A stretch of 64,000 nucleotides of DNA. It comes from Thalassospira indica. GTDB lineage: Bacteria > Pseudomonadota > Alphaproteobacteria > Rhodospirillales > Thalassospiraceae. Shown one piece after another: positions 26,167-35,917 of the stretch. The translations under genes and the position numbers were made by a program. Where the stretch lies: NCBI RefSeq assembly GCF_003403095.1, contig NZ_CP031555.1, positions 1,426,001-1,490,000 of the forward strand, read 5' to 3'. Positions within the stretch are counted from its first letter, which is position 1. Each line of letters begins with the position of its first letter. Under the pieces are notes generated by a model, which was given only the letters and a program-made list of their open reading frames with translations, made no database searches and had not been told where the DNA came from.

Positions 26167-26820
26167 TTAGGCTTCCCAGCCCAATTGCATGGCAATCTTT
26201 ACCGCTTGTGTACGGTTGGCGGCACCGAGCTTTTTGAAAATACCGGTCAAATGGACCTTCACGGTAATTTCGCGAACGGTTAGCTGTTTGGCGATTTCCT
26301 TGTTGGAAAGACCCTTGGTCAGAAGGCCCAGAACTTCGCGCTCGCGGTTGGTCAACTGCCGCAAGGGGTTGTCTGGTGCAAGGCCGTCAAGGTCGATCTC
26401 ACCCGGGCGCATCTGCGTGCCATCGTCTTCGAGCAATGCAGACGGGATGTATTTTTCGCCGGACAGAATCAAACGCAGGGCGTTGATCAGGGATTTACCT
26501 GACAGCGTCTTGGGCAGATATCCCGACGCACCATGTTCCAGTGCGTTCAGAACGTCGCTGCGTTTAACCGAGCCTGAAAGAATAACCACCGGAATTTCAG
26601 GATGTTTCTGGCGCATGACGGTCAAACCGGACAATCCATTCATGCCAGGCATGTTCAGATCGAGGATGGTCAGTTCGACGTTGGTTTCTCCGTCAACGAC
26701 GGCAAGTGCTTCTGCGAAGTCTTTCGCCTGCGCGACTTCAACTTCCGGCGCTGCGAGTTTTAGGAAGGAAGTGATCCCGTCTCTGACGAGATCGTGATCG
26801 TCTGCTAGCAGGATGTTCAT
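26167..26820 (-). CDS. NarL/LuxR-family response regulator
   Basis: 217 residues from the ATG at 26820 (a TTG nine codons upstream is in frame). The receiver domain has DDHD at 7-10 and the phosphoacceptor D54 in TILDLNMPG; the C-terminal LuxR-type helix-turn-helix spans about 152-215 (LTNREREVLGLLTKGLSNKEIA). It is a likely DNA-binding output protein. The facing hybrid kinase gene, which shares a terminator, is the best candidate partner, but this is inferred only from position. Confidence 0.93.
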   Translation of the reverse strand: MNILLADDHDLVRDGITSFLKLAAPEVEVAQAKDFAEALAVVDGETNVELTILDLNMPGMNGLSGLTVMRQKHPEIPVVILSGSVKRSDVLNALEHGASGYLPKTLSGKSLINALRLILSGEKYIPSALLEDDGTQMRPGEIDLDGLAPDNPLRQLTNREREVLGLLTKGLSNKEIAKQLTVREITVKVHLTGIFKKLGAANRTQAVKIAMQLGWEA

Positions 26821-27116
26821 TTTTATGCCGTACCTGTTCTTGTCCAAAGCTCACTGAAATAAATTGGGACAGCGACCTCGGAAACGCGATCCACAATTGC
26901 AATAATATGGTTTCGCGCGATTCTGATATTTTCAATCCAAGCGTCCCCCCCGGACGCGAGCGCAGCATTCAACAAAACGGTGCCCCTGTCAAACGGCAGG
27001 ATAGTTTTTGATAGTAGTATCTATCCAAGTGAATAGGTATCCGAACTCAAGGATAAGTATTTCATCGCGCATCGAATAGTATATCAGGGGATCAGACGGA
27101 ACCGCGATAGGAAAAG
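26821..27116. other. Intergenic region between response regulator and SprA-like gene
   Basis: 296 bases, A/T-rich in the part 26990-27085, with repeated TATCC/GGATA words (for example GGATA at 26999, TATCC near 27022, 27038 and 27053). It contains the leftward promoter of the response regulator. I see no gene. Confidence 0.45.
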
Positions 27117-27860
27117 TTACACAGAAATTGATATATTCTGATGCGCGCCGTTTTTAGACATCGCCTCGTTACGTGCGGATTCTTCGGTAGTATTGTTTGT
27201 ATCAATACCATCACTGGTTGCTCTTTGCAGGCTTGCCTGGCGGAAGGCTGCCATATCGGCACCTGATGGTGCGTTTGGTGCCAGCGCCGCATTTTGCAAG
27301 GTGGCCAGGGCACGATCACGGTCTTCCACGCTGCCTGACAGTGATACGCTTACATCAACGTGACCACCAATGGCATAAGCGTTACCGTCCGGACCAATCT
27401 GATATGTGTATTGCGGCGCAGAGCCATAAGGCCCGGCAGCAGCGGCATGGGCCTTTTCCTCTTGGCGCACAGCTGAATCTCGGGCTCGCAGCTGATTGAC
27501 GACAGCTTCTTCAGCCGGGTCGAGATCCTGATTGGACGAAGCACCATTTGCGGTGTTGCTGTTTTCCGAATTGGTTTCGCGTGCCTCGCGGTATTCCGCA
27601 CGGCTGACGCCGCCAGCAACTGCTTGTGCCTCGGTCAGGGTCCGTGGATCAACAATCTGTGTGCGTGCACCGTCTGAGCCGGTGCCAGCAATGGCATATG
27701 GCGAAACAGATGACGCATTTCCGCCCTGACGCTGGACTTCAATGGCCTCATACTCGGCCAAAACACGCCCATCAGCAGTTTGCGCGATTTCCCGAACATT
27801 CAGGATAACGCCCAAACCGCCCCCATTCGGGTTGGCTATGGTTTGACCAGCTGAAATCAT
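27117..27860 (-). CDS. SprA-related (CJM1_0395-like) protein with degenerate zinc motif
   Basis: 247 residues. The C-terminal part matches the SprA-related family, also annotated as putative metalloproteases: an LRARDSAVR helix, the zinc-motif helix, then YTYQIGPDGNAYAIGG and a late ALAPNAPSG segment. In the family the helix normally reads HEQAH; here residues 134-138 are EEKAH, so the first zinc-ligand histidine is glutamate. The N-terminal 110 residues are low-complexity and rich in Gly, Asn and Ser, perhaps secreted or surface-linked. It is probably catalytically inactive, or the family role is not proteolysis. It is divergent from the epimerase gene, 235 bases away. Confidence 0.82.
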   Translation of the reverse strand: MISAGQTIANPNGGGLGVILNVREIAQTADGRVLAEYEAIEVQRQGGNASSVSPYAIAGTGSDGARTQIVDPRTLTEAQAVAGGVSRAEYREARETNSENSNTANGASSNQDLDPAEEAVVNQLRARDSAVRQEEKAHAAAAGPYGSAPQYTYQIGPDGNAYAIGGHVDVSVSLSGSVEDRDRALATLQNAALAPNAPSGADMAAFRQASLQRATSDGIDTNNTTEESARNEAMSKNGAHQNISISV

Positions 27861-28095
27861 CTGTCTTTACGTCGCTCGTGATCTTAAGACGAAACCTATA
27901 CGAAAAGACACCATAGCAGAAAAATGACCGAGAGTCTCGGCTCGCAATAAACGGTATTAGGTGGAAGGCTACTGAGGCGTATTGTTATGGTTGATGGCTT
28001 GCGCATCCGAACCCTTGCTGGTATCAAAATTCCCGAATTTCCAACCGGCGCCTAGCGCGCTTCATGCTGTGCTTCAATCAGGAATTCCAACGCGC

Positions 28096-29127
28096 ATGTC
28101 CGACTTCATCATTCCGGCCAATGAAAAGGTACTTGTCACGGGTGCCGCCGGTTTTATCGGTTCCCATCTTTGCCTGAAACTGCTGGAACAGGGGACCACT
28201 GTTGTCGGACTTGATAACGTCAATGACTATTATGACGTCAACCTCAAAGAGGCACGTCTCGCACGGTTGGAAGGCAAGCCGGGTTACAAGTTTGTCAGAA
28301 TGGACTTGGAAAATCGTGAAGGCATTGCTGATCTGTTCGCTACTGAAAAGCCGACCTATGTTGTCAATCTGGCGGCCCAAGCCGGGGTGCGCTATTCGAT
28401 TGAAAATCCGCATGCCTATATTGATGCCAACCTTGTTGGTTTTACCAATATCCTCGAAGGATGCCGCCACAACAATGTGAAGCATCTGGTCTACGCATCA
28501 AGCAGTTCGGTTTACGGCATGAATACCGAAATGCCATTTTCCGTGCATCACAATGTCGATCACCCGATCAGCCTGTATGCGGCGTCAAAAAAGGCCAACG
28601 AACTGATGGCCCACACTTACAGTCATCTCTATCGTCTGCCAACGACCGGTCTTCGCTTCTTTACCGTCTATGGTCCTTGGGGGCGCCCGGACATGGCGCT
28701 CTTCCTGTTTACCAAGGCGATCCTCGAAGGGCGACCGATCAACGTCTTTAACGAAGGCAAGATGCGTCGCGACTTTACCTATATCGACGACATCGTCGAA
28801 GGTGTTTATCGTTGCATCTCGACCGTCGCCAAACCGAACCCGGACTGGAACTCGGCCAAGCCCGATCCCGCAACCAGTTCGGCACCCTATCGGGTGTTTA
28901 ATATCGGCAATAACAGCCCGGTCGAGCTGATGTATATGATCGAGACGATCGAAAAGGCACTGGGCAAGACGGCTGAGAAAAACATGCTGCCGATGCAGGA
29001 TGGTGATGTGCCTGCAACTTATGCCGATGTTGATGCGTTGACCGATGCCGTTGGCTTCAAGCCGGCTACCTCGATTGAAACCGGTATCGGCAATTTTGTT
29101 GAGTGGTATCGCGCTTTCTACGGCTAG
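28096..29127 (+). CDS. UDP-glucuronate 4-epimerase
   Basis: A 343-residue short-chain dehydrogenase-type sugar epimerase. The NAD loop is [10 protein letters not shown] near the N-terminus; the catalytic SSSSVYG serine and the YAASKK tyrosine-lysine pair are present, and the substrate region [21 protein letters not shown] is typical of enzymes that convert UDP-glucuronate to UDP-galacturonate. I chose the ATG at 28096 because the upstream 38 codons have no family similarity. The product would supply galacturonic acid to LPS core or capsule, which agrees with the nearby glycosyltransferase and amidotransferase genes. Confidence 0.93.
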   Translation: MSDFIIPANEKVLVTGAAGFIGSHLCLKLLEQGTTVVGLDNVNDYYDVNLKEARLARLEGKPGYKFVRMDLENREGIADLFATEKPTYVVNLAAQAGVRYSIENPHAYIDANLVGFTNILEGCRHNNVKHLVYASSSSVYGMNTEMPFSVHHNVDHPISLYAASKKANELMAHTYSHLYRLPTTGLRFFTVYGPWGRPDMALFLFTKAILEGRPINVFNEGKMRRDFTYIDDIVEGVYRCISTVAKPNPDWNSAKPDPATSSAPYRVFNIGNNSPVELMYMIETIEKALGKTAEKNMLPMQDGDVPATYADVDALTDAVGFKPATSIETGIGNFVEWYRAFYG

Positions 29128-29172
29128 AGTGCGCGACTTTCCTTAATATCCAGACAAATAAACATCATTTAG

Positions 29173-29200
29173 GCTCGCATCACTTTGATGCGGGCTTTCT
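29173..29200 (+). terminator. Terminator of the UDP-glucuronate epimerase gene
   Basis: Nine-pair stem GCTCGCATC / GATGCGGGC with one G-T pair and a 5-base loop, followed by TTTCT. It may also slow leftward tRNA transcription. Confidence 0.55.
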
Positions 29201-29228
29201 AACGTTATTTTGGAATACATTGGGAAAA

Positions 29229-29303
29229 TGGTGCTGCTGGGGAGATTTGAACTCCCGGCCTCTCCCTTACCAAGGGAGTGCTCTACCCCTGAGCTACAGC
29301 AGC
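29229..29303 (-). tRNA. tRNA-Thr (anticodon GGT)
   Basis: The minus strand forms a full cloverleaf: acceptor GCTGCTG, short D loop, anticodon stem CTCCC/GGGAG with loop TTGGTAA (anticodon GGT), T arm GGGAGTTCAAATCTCCC, discriminator A and encoded CCA, 75 bases. Confidence 0.97.
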
Positions 29304-29331
29304 CCGATAAACAGGCTGTACCGGTGGGCAA

Positions 29332-29406
29332 TGGTGCTGCTGGGGAGATTTGAACTCCCGGCCTCTCCCTTACCAAGGGAGTGCTCTACCCCTGAGCTAC
29401 AGCAGC
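29332..29406 (-). tRNA. tRNA-Thr (anticodon GGT), second identical copy
   Basis: Identical over 75 bases to the copy at 29229-29303, 28 bases upstream of it on the same strand. The two are likely processed from one precursor made from the promoter at 29430-29459. Confidence 0.97.
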
Positions 29407-29429
29407 ATGAGCCCTTGCGGTGCGGGCGG

Positions 29430-29459
29430 GTTATAGGCCACGTATCTGTAATTGGTCAA
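29430..29459 (-). promoter_or_regulatory. Promoter of the tRNA-Thr pair
   Basis: On the minus strand TTGACC (29459-29454) and TATAAC (29435-29430) are 18 bases apart, about 24 bases before the mature tRNA 5' end. This is a near-consensus sigma-70 promoter. Confidence 0.6.
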
Positions 29460-29607
29460 GCCTGAATTATGCGAAGTTTTTCGATTGTTCCCGTCGCAGG
29501 CCTTTTCGCCCTGTTTTCGTCAAGATCGGCTGTAATTTTTCGCGCGCTGTTTTATAACAGGCCAATCGCTCAAACCCGCATAAATCTGACGGAACTTTGA
29601 TTGCATC

Positions 29608-29769
29608 ATGACAGCCAAAAAATCTGACATGCGTCCGGCCGTAAACGAGGAACGTTTAAAACGCGAAGCCGAAGCCCTGCGTGCCAATCTGGCCAAGCGC
29701 AAGCAACAGCAACGCTCACGCAAAAGCGATCCACAAGGTCCGGCTACAGACGAAAAATCTGAGGACTGA
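29608..29769 (+). CDS. Small highly charged hypothetical protein
   Basis: A 53-residue frame from the ATG at 29608 to the TGA at 29767. The product is lysine- and arginine-rich with a central amphipathic helix (RLKREAEALRANLAKRKQQQ). Similar tiny basic proteins lie near murA or hisD in other alphaproteobacteria, as I recall, and may be nucleic-acid-binding. The ribosome site is weak, so translation is not certain. It precedes dcd by 130 bases in the same direction. Confidence 0.5.
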   Translation: MTAKKSDMRPAVNEERLKREAEALRANLAKRKQQQRSRKSDPQGPATDEKSED

Positions 29770-29899
29770 TCTCGCGCGTCATTTTTCACCTTCGCTTTGA
29801 TGGATGCGTGCATCGTTTGGTTGATCTTGAGGCCAGCGGGCGGGTAAAACCGTGGGTGCTGAACGTGGTTGGGATTTTCGCAAAAACAGGGGTGGCACT

Positions 29900-30454
29900 A
29901 TGTCGGTAAGACCGGATCACTGGATACGCCAGATGGCGCAGGAAAAAGGCATGATCGAACCGTTTGTCGACGGTTTCAAACGCGATGGTGTGATTTCCTA
30001 TGGTGTCAGCTCGTACGGCTATGACGCCCGCGTCGCTGACGAGTTCAAGATTTTCACCAATGTCGACTCGGCCATTGTCGATCCCAAGGAATTTTCCGAT
30101 GACGGGTTTGTCAATCGCCAGACCGAAGTCTGCGTGATCCCGCCCAACAGTTTCGCGCTCGCGCGTACGGTGGAATATTTCCGCATCCCGCGCGACACGC
30201 TGGTGATCTGCCTTGGAAAATCGACCTATGCCCGGTGCGGCATCATCGTCAATGTCACGCCGCTTGAACCCGAATGGGAAGGGCATGTAACCCTTGAATT
30301 TTCCAACACCACGCCGCTTCCGGCGCGCATTTATGCCAATGAAGGGGCGTGTCAGTTCATTTTCCTTAAGGCGGAAAGTGAATGCGATACCTCCTATGCG
30401 GATCGCGCAGGGAAATATATGGGCCAAAAAGGTGTCACATTGCCGCGCCTGTGA
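29900..30454 (+). CDS. dcd: dCTP deaminase
   Basis: A 184-residue enzyme that deaminates dCTP to dUTP, feeding thymidylate synthesis. The ATG at 29900 ([14 protein letters not shown]) gives the normal length; an in-frame start 16 codons earlier is unsupported. Conserved segments are [40 protein letters not shown] (nucleotide and catalytic Glu region, E in LEPEWEG) and the glycine-rich tail [14 protein letters not shown]. It is followed by murA. Confidence 0.96.
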   Translation: MSVRPDHWIRQMAQEKGMIEPFVDGFKRDGVISYGVSSYGYDARVADEFKIFTNVDSAIVDPKEFSDDGFVNRQTEVCVIPPNSFALARTVEYFRIPRDTLVICLGKSTYARCGIIVNVTPLEPEWEGHVTLEFSNTTPLPARIYANEGACQFIFLKAESECDTSYADRAGKYMGQKGVTLPRL

Positions 30455-30535
30455 TAAAGGGGTGGCAACAATCTGGTGGTGATACGCCAAGACACGCGTT
30501 CGCTGCGCCATCGCGCGCAGTACAAAGAGGACTGA

Positions 30536-31828
30536 ATGGACAAGATCAAGATTTCCGGTGGTCGCCGGCTGCAGGGCAAAATTGCAATCGGCGGTGCCAA
30601 AAACGCGGCTTTGCCGTTGATGGCAGCAAGCCTTTTGACGGATGAAACGCTGACGTTATCGAACCTGCCGCATCTGGCAGATATCACATCGATGGCTAAT
30701 CTTCTGGCCCAACATGGTGTGGCGTTGCATCTGAACGGGCATGCCCCCAATGGTGGCCATACCGGTCGCGTTCTTGAAATGACTGCCAAGGAAATCACCT
30801 CGACCACGGCACCCTATGATCTGGTGCGCAAGATGCGTGCGTCTGTCCTGGTGCTTGGTCCGATTGTCGCGCGCTGTGGTGTTGCCCGTGTGTCGCTTCC
30901 TGGTGGGTGTGCGATTGGTAACCGTCCGGTTGACCTGCATCTTAAGGCGCTGGAAGCAATGGGGGCTGAAATCCACCTGACCGAGGGCTACATCGAAGCC
31001 CGTGCACCCGACGGCCTGAAAGGCGGGCATGTCCTGTTCCCGCAGGTTTCGGTGGGCGCGACGGAAAACACGCTGATGGCCGCATCGCTGGCTGACGGTG
31101 TCGTCACCATTGCCAATGCCGCGCGCGAACCCGAAGTGTCTGATCTGGCCCACTGCCTTGTTGCCATGGGGGCCGAGATCGAAGGTATCGGAACCGACAC
31201 CCTCAAAGTTACCGGCAAGCCGCGCTTGCATGGTGCGGAATATTCGGTTGTGCCGGATCGTATCGAAACCGGGACCTATGCGATTGCCGCCGCCATCACC
31301 GGTGGCGAGATCGAGCTGACCGGAACCCGCATGGAATTGATCGACAGCCTTGTTGATGCGATGCGCGCAGCCGGGGTCGAGGTTGAAGAAACCGAAGATG
31401 GCCTTAAGGTGCGCGGCAACCGTGCGACGCTTAAGGGTGTTGATGTGATGACCGAACCTTATCCGGGCTTCCCGACCGACATGCAGGCCCAGTTCATGGC
31501 GCTGATGTCGGTGGCCAATGGTGCGTCGATGATCACCGAAACCATTTTCGAAAACCGTTTCATGCACGTACCCGAACTCAGCCGTATGGGTGCTGATGTC
31601 AACGTGCATGGCCGTTCGGCGATTGTACGCGGCAGTGCAAAGCTTTCGGGGGCCGAAGTCATGGCCACCGATCTGCGTGCATCTGTCTCCATGGTGCTTG
31701 CAGGCTTGGCAGCCGAGGGCGAGACGGTTATTAACCGTGTCTACCATCTGGACCGCGGTTATGAGCGGCTTGAAGAAAAACTGAGCTCCTGCGGGGCGCA
31801 GATCGAACGTGTCCGGGTTCCGGCCTGA
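30536..31828 (+). CDS. murA: UDP-N-acetylglucosamine 1-carboxyvinyltransferase
   Basis: 430 residues. Transfers enolpyruvate from PEP to UDP-GlcNAc, the first committed step of peptidoglycan synthesis. KN at 22-23 and the catalytic-loop PGGCAIGNR with C125 are present; the active-site cysteine means normal sensitivity to fosfomycin is expected. AGAGGA lies 5 bases before the ATG. It leads into hisG after 45 bases, a conserved alphaproteobacterial arrangement. Confidence 0.98.
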   Translation: MDKIKISGGRRLQGKIAIGGAKNAALPLMAASLLTDETLTLSNLPHLADITSMANLLAQHGVALHLNGHAPNGGHTGRVLEMTAKEITSTTAPYDLVRKMRASVLVLGPIVARCGVARVSLPGGCAIGNRPVDLHLKALEAMGAEIHLTEGYIEARAPDGLKGGHVLFPQVSVGATENTLMAASLADGVVTIANAAREPEVSDLAHCLVAMGAEIEGIGTDTLKVTGKPRLHGAEYSVVPDRIETGTYAIAAAITGGEIELTGTRMELIDSLVDAMRAAGVEVEETEDGLKVRGNRATLKGVDVMTEPYPGFPTDMQAQFMALMSVANGASMITETIFENRFMHVPELSRMGADVNVHGRSAIVRGSAKLSGAEVMATDLRASVSMVLAGLAAEGETVINRVYHLDRGYERLEEKLSSCGAQIERVRVPA

Positions 31829-31873
31829 TATAAGGCTTCCGGATAACTGAAAAACGCGTAAGGCGACTGATTG

Positions 31874-32533
31874 ATGAGTGACGAAAAGCTGGTGCTTGCC
31901 CTGCCAAAGGGGCGCATTCTTGACGAGGTGATGCCACTGGTACGATCCGCAGGGATCGAACCGGAAGCGGCATTTGATGATCCGAAATCCCGTGCGCTTC
32001 GTTTCGCCACCAACCATCCGCATATCGATATCATCCGTGTGCGCAGCTTTGACGTAGCAACCTTCGTCGCCTTTGGCGCGGCCCATATCGGTGTCTGCGG
32101 CAATGACGTCCTGATGGAATTTGATTATCCGGATATCTATGCGCCGCTGGATCTAAATATCGGGCATTGCCGGATTGCCGTTGCCGAACCCGAAGAAATG
32201 ATCGAAGGCGATGATCCGTCGCGCTGGTCGCATGTCCGGGTGGCAACCAAGTATCCCAACATCACCCGCACCCATTTTGCCAAACGTGGCGTACAGGCCG
32301 AATGCATCAAGCTGAACGGCGCGATGGAACTGGCACCAACACTTGGTCTGTGCCGCCGTATCGTCGACCTTGTGTCGACGGGTAATACTCTTAAGGCCAA
32401 TGGTCTGCGTGAAATCGAACATGTTGCCGATGTGACGTCGCGCCTGATCGTCAACCGTGCTGCGCTGAAAACCCGCCCGACCGATATCCAGCCCTGGATC
32501 GACCGTTTTTCCGAGGTGCTCAATGCCGCTTAA
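31874..32533 (+). CDS. hisG: ATP phosphoribosyltransferase catalytic subunit (short form)
   Basis: 219 residues; catalyses the first step of histidine synthesis from ATP and PRPP. The opening [17 protein letters not shown], the middle [16 protein letters not shown] and the PRPP-binding [14 protein letters not shown] motif are all present. At this length it lacks the C-terminal regulatory domain, so it belongs to the short form that needs HisZ for activity and histidine feedback; hisZ is not in the window. I chose the ATG at 31874 over an adjacent TTG. It overlaps hisD by 11 bases. Confidence 0.96.
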   Translation: MSDEKLVLALPKGRILDEVMPLVRSAGIEPEAAFDDPKSRALRFATNHPHIDIIRVRSFDVATFVAFGAAHIGVCGNDVLMEFDYPDIYAPLDLNIGHCRIAVAEPEEMIEGDDPSRWSHVRVATKYPNITRTHFAKRGVQAECIKLNGAMELAPTLGLCRRIVDLVSTGNTLKANGLREIEHVADVTSRLIVNRAALKTRPTDIQPWIDRFSEVLNAA

Positions 32534-33818
32534 GCTTTCGATTACTGACGCCAGCTTCGAAGAAGATTTCGTCAAGCTTCTGGGCATGAAACGCGAATCG
32601 GATGCCGATGTTGATGCGGCCGTTGCCGATATTATCGCCGATGTGCGTAATCGCGGTGACGAAGCCGTTTGTGACTACACCAACCGATTTGATCGTCTCG
32701 GTATCGACGCATCCGGCATGGCGGTGAGCGCGGCCGAGGTCGATGCAGCGGTTGCCGAAATTGATGCAGACCTTCTCAAATCGCTGGAATTGGCGGCAAA
32801 GCGCATTCGTGCCTACCACGAAAAGCAGATGCCGGCCGATGAACGCTATACCGATGAAAGCGGTGTTGAGCTTGGCTGGCGCTGGCGTGCGGTGTCCGCA
32901 GCCGGGCTTTATGTTCCCGGCGGTCTGGCATCCTATCCGTCATCGGTTCTGATGAATGCCATTCCGGCCAAGGTTGCCGGTGTCGAACGCCTTGTTATGG
33001 TGGTGCCTACCCCGGATAATAAAATGAACCCGCTGGTTCTGGCTGCAGCCCGAATTGCCGGTGTGGACGAGATTTACCGCATTGGCGGGGCGCAGGCGAT
33101 TGCGGCCCTTGCCTATGGCACCGAAACCATCAAGCCTGTCGACAAGATCGTCGGTCCGGGCAATGCGTTTGTTGCCGCGGCCAAACGCCGTGTCTTTGGT
33201 CAGGTCGGCATTGATATGATTGCGGGCCCTTCGGAAATTCTGGTGGTTGCCGATGGCAGCAACGATCCAAGCTGGGTGGCAGCAGATCTGTTGTCGCAGG
33301 CCGAACATGACCCGGTCGCGCAATCGATCCTGATAACTGACGACGCGGAATTTGCCGATCACGTGCAGGTCGCAATCGATAAGCATCTTGAAAAACTGCC
33401 GCGTGCAGAAATCGCCGGGGCAAGCTGGCGCGACTTTGGTGCAATTGTTTTGGTCGAAAATCTGTCGCAGGCTCCGGCCCTTGTGGATCGGATCGCACCG
33501 GAACATCTTGAATTGGCGGTGGACGACCCGGACGCACTGGCAGAAGACATTCATCATGCCGGTGCGATTTTCCTGGGCCGTTATACCCCAGAGGCCATCG
33601 GCGATTATGTTGCCGGCCCGAACCATGTTCTGCCGACGGCCCGCTCGGCGCGTTTCTCGTCCGGCCTTGGGGTTTTGGACTTCATCAAGCGTTCGTCGCT
33701 GATCAAGTGCACACCCGAAAGTCTGGCAAAAATCGGCCCGGCGGCAATCGCCCTTGCAGAAAGCGAAGGTCTGCAGGCACATGGACTTTCGGTAGCGATC
33801 CGTTCAAACCAGATGTAA
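32523..33818 (+). CDS. hisD: Histidinol dehydrogenase
   Basis: 431 residues; carries out the last two oxidations of histidine synthesis, histidinol to histidine, with NAD and zinc. Recognisable blocks are the N-terminal [41 protein letters not shown] and the catalytic loop [15 protein letters not shown], plus the zinc-site segment HDPVAQS and GPNHVLPT. The ATG lies inside hisG, which suggests coupled translation. Confidence 0.98.
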   Translation: MPLKLSITDASFEEDFVKLLGMKRESDADVDAAVADIIADVRNRGDEAVCDYTNRFDRLGIDASGMAVSAAEVDAAVAEIDADLLKSLELAAKRIRAYHEKQMPADERYTDESGVELGWRWRAVSAAGLYVPGGLASYPSSVLMNAIPAKVAGVERLVMVVPTPDNKMNPLVLAAARIAGVDEIYRIGGAQAIAALAYGTETIKPVDKIVGPGNAFVAAAKRRVFGQVGIDMIAGPSEILVVADGSNDPSWVAADLLSQAEHDPVAQSILITDDAEFADHVQVAIDKHLEKLPRAEIAGASWRDFGAIVLVENLSQAPALVDRIAPEHLELAVDDPDALAEDIHHAGAIFLGRYTPEAIGDYVAGPNHVLPTARSARFSSGLGVLDFIKRSSLIKCTPESLAKIGPAAIALAESEGLQAHGLSVAIRSNQM

Positions 33819-33861
33819 GCTGTTGCAATGCAGCGTGTGAAGGGACCGGAGCGAGAGAGCC

Positions 33862-34338
33862 ATGGCAGAAAACCAGTGTATTGCCGGTATCTATCTTGAC
33901 GAGAAATACAAGGTAAGACGCCGTCCTGAGGTCGAGCATGAGCAGGCGGTGGCGATCTATGACCTTCTCGAAGAAAACCATTTCGAACCGGCTGGCGGTT
34001 TCGAAGGTCCGTATTCGGTGCATATGCGCATCGAGGAAAATCGCATCTATATGGATGTGCGTGGCGATGATGATACCGAAAACCTGACGACCATTCCCGT
34101 GCCGCTGTCGCCGTTCCGCCGGATCGTCAAAGACTATTTCATGATCTGCGAAAGCTATTATGACGCCATCAAAAAGGCCAGTGCCGCGCAGATCGAAACC
34201 ATCGATATGGCGAGGCGCGGTCTTCACAACGAGGGCTCCGAACAATTGCGAGAGCTTCTGGCCGACAAGGTGACGATTGATGAAAATACCGCGCGTCGCC
34301 TGTTCACGTTGATTTGTGTCCTTCACATCCGGGGTTAA
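33862..34338 (+). CDS. UPF0262 family protein
   Basis: A 158-residue protein with the UPF0262 pattern: IYLDEKYKVRRRPEVEHEQAVAIYDLLEEN near the start and LSPFRRIVKDYFMICESYYDAI in the middle. The family is nearly confined to alphaproteobacteria and almost always follows hisD; its function is unknown. It is 43 bases after hisD and 6 before the phosphatase gene, so the three are probably co-transcribed. Confidence 0.93.
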   Translation: MAENQCIAGIYLDEKYKVRRRPEVEHEQAVAIYDLLEENHFEPAGGFEGPYSVHMRIEENRIYMDVRGDDDTENLTTIPVPLSPFRRIVKDYFMICESYYDAIKKASAAQIETIDMARRGLHNEGSEQLRELLADKVTIDENTARRLFTLICVLHIRG

Positions 34339-34344
34339 GGCACG

Positions 34345-34791
34345 GTGGCAGAAGAACTCCCCGGCTCGGTTCTTTTTGCCTGCAGCTATAATGCCGTGCG
34401 TTCGGTGATGGCTGCTGCCTTGATGCGTCACTATCACGGGACCCGGATTTATGTTGAAAGTTGCGGGGTGCGTGCCGGTGAGCTTGATGGCTTTGCCGTC
34501 GCGGTGATGGAGGAAATCGGTCTTGATATTTCCTCATACAATTCCAAAACCTTTGATCAGCTTGAAGACGGCTTCTTTGATCTGATCATCACGATGTCTC
34601 CCGAGGCCCAGCACCGTGCGGTCGAAATGACCCGCACCATGGCCTGTGACGTCGAATTCTGGAATACCTTTGATGCGACAATCGTCGAAGGCTCGCGTGA
34701 GATACGCCTTGAGGCTTACCGTCAGGTGCGCGACCAGATCAAGAAACGCATCCTTGATCGCTTCCCGGTCGGTCCTGCCCCCACCATGTGA
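34345..34791 (+). CDS. Low-molecular-weight phosphotyrosine phosphatase family protein
   Basis: 148 residues with a GTG start. The catalytic P-loop is CSYNAVR (C13 to R19), the Cx5R signature of LMW phosphatases and arsenate reductases, just after the first beta strand VLFACS. The usual DP-x(2) general-acid pair near the C-terminus is not clear; DATIVEG is the closest. Its substrate is unknown. It lies after UPF0262 in the conserved his-infA region and converges with the acetyltransferase 9 bases away. Confidence 0.87.
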   Translation: MAEELPGSVLFACSYNAVRSVMAAALMRHYHGTRIYVESCGVRAGELDGFAVAVMEEIGLDISSYNSKTFDQLEDGFFDLIITMSPEAQHRAVEMTRTMACDVEFWNTFDATIVEGSREIRLEAYRQVRDQIKKRILDRFPVGPAPTM

Positions 34792-34800
34792 TTGCTTGGC

Positions 34801-35295
34801 TTAATCCGCGCTGCTGAGGACTTTGAACGCAGCACCATCAAGTACATAGATATTCTCGTCCTCGGCATGGCGCATGCCAAGTTTTTCGTAAAACCGCTGG
34901 CCAATTATGTTTTCCGCATCGACCGACAGGCGGATATAGGATTTGCCGTGTGCACGGGCATGTTTGGCGACCGCAGCCACCAGACGTTTGGCAAAGCCGC
35001 CGCCGCGATGGCTTGGTGCGACATAAAGGTCCTGAATATAAAGCCCGGGCCGTCCGCGGAATGTCGAATAGCTTGGGAAAAACAGGCACATGGCAATCGG
35101 CGTGTCATCGGCAATCGCAATCAGCGCGTCAAACGCGCGGTCTTTGCCAAAGCCATCCCGCGCCAGATCTTCGGGCGTGCTCGCAATTTTATCCGCACAT
35201 CCTGTTGCCTTGCCGATTTCGCAAATCATGGCATGGAGTGCCGGTGCGTCATCGCGTTCTGCAAGGCGTATTTCAATGGTATGAGGATTGGTCAT
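34801..35295 (-). CDS. GNAT family N-acetyltransferase
   Basis: 164 residues on the strand opposite its neighbours. The acetyl-CoA motif is LYVAPSHRGGGFAKRLVAAVA, with R-G-G-G-F-A replacing the common Q/R-x-x-G-x-G/A, and NIIGQRFYEKLGM near the C-terminus fits motif B. The pattern around IEIRLAERDDAPALHAMI resembles diamine acetyltransferases such as spermidine acetyltransferase, but the substrate is not determined. It interrupts the otherwise rightward cluster. Confidence 0.88.
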   Translation of the reverse strand: MTNPHTIEIRLAERDDAPALHAMICEIGKATGCADKIASTPEDLARDGFGKDRAFDALIAIADDTPIAMCLFFPSYSTFRGRPGLYIQDLYVAPSHRGGGFAKRLVAAVAKHARAHGKSYIRLSVDAENIIGQRFYEKLGMRHAEDENIYVLDGAAFKVLSSAD

Positions 35296-35549
35296 GCGGG
35301 AGCTTTCATGAAAGGCCGGAAAGATAACGGCATCTTAGGGCGCATACCGGCATTCGAAAAGGGCTGACCCGGTTCTTTTCGCGCAATCCTTATTCCACAC
35401 GATTTGGCAGCACAGATACGTCGCCATTCGTTTAACGCAGTGCTGTAACGCCACGCCTGACACGTGAAAGGACTTGACCTTTTGCCCGGTTCAGAGCAGT
35501 TTGCCGCCCACCGGTATTTTGATATTGCAATACGAAAGCTAGGAGTCAC

Positions 35550-35768
35550 ATGGCTAAAGAAGACGTTATCGAGTTTCAGGGCACTGTCGTTGAACTTCTG
35601 CCCAATGCGATGTTTCGCGTGAAGCTGGACAATGACCACGAAATCCTTGCCCACACCTCGGGCAAAATGCGCAAGAACCGTATCCGCGTTCTCGCCGGTG
35701 ACCGTGTCAGCGTCGAAATGACCCCTTATGACCTGACCAAAGGTCGTATTACCTTCCGTTTCAAGTAA
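35550..35768 (+). CDS. infA: Translation initiation factor IF-1
   Basis: 72 residues forming one S1-like OB fold. It begins [19 protein letters not shown] and ends with the family motif [11 protein letters not shown]. It binds the 30S A site and helps IF-2 and IF-3. AGGAG is spaced 4-5 bases before the ATG. The 250-base gap upstream should hold its promoter. It precedes maf, rng and yacG. Confidence 0.98.
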   Translation: MAKEDVIEFQGTVVELLPNAMFRVKLDNDHEILAHTSGKMRKNRIRVLAGDRVSVEMTPYDLTKGRITFRFK

Positions 35769-35917
35769 TCTGAAACCACGACCAAGCGCAAATTGACCTT
35801 GTCTGGCGGGGCGTTTACCCTTGCCGTCAGGGTGCATTTTGCTGCCTGCTTCGAAATGTGAGCATTTATCACATTTCTGGTCGGAATGGTTTGGGACGGA
35901 TATCCGGGAGCCACATC

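Noticed and set aside
30656..32086. Long open frame of 476 codons on the minus strand across murA and hisG
   Set aside because: It is a shadow of murA and hisG in high-GC DNA; both sense genes have clear family motifs, and the antisense product is low-complexity His/Arg/Gln-rich without similarity to anything I know.
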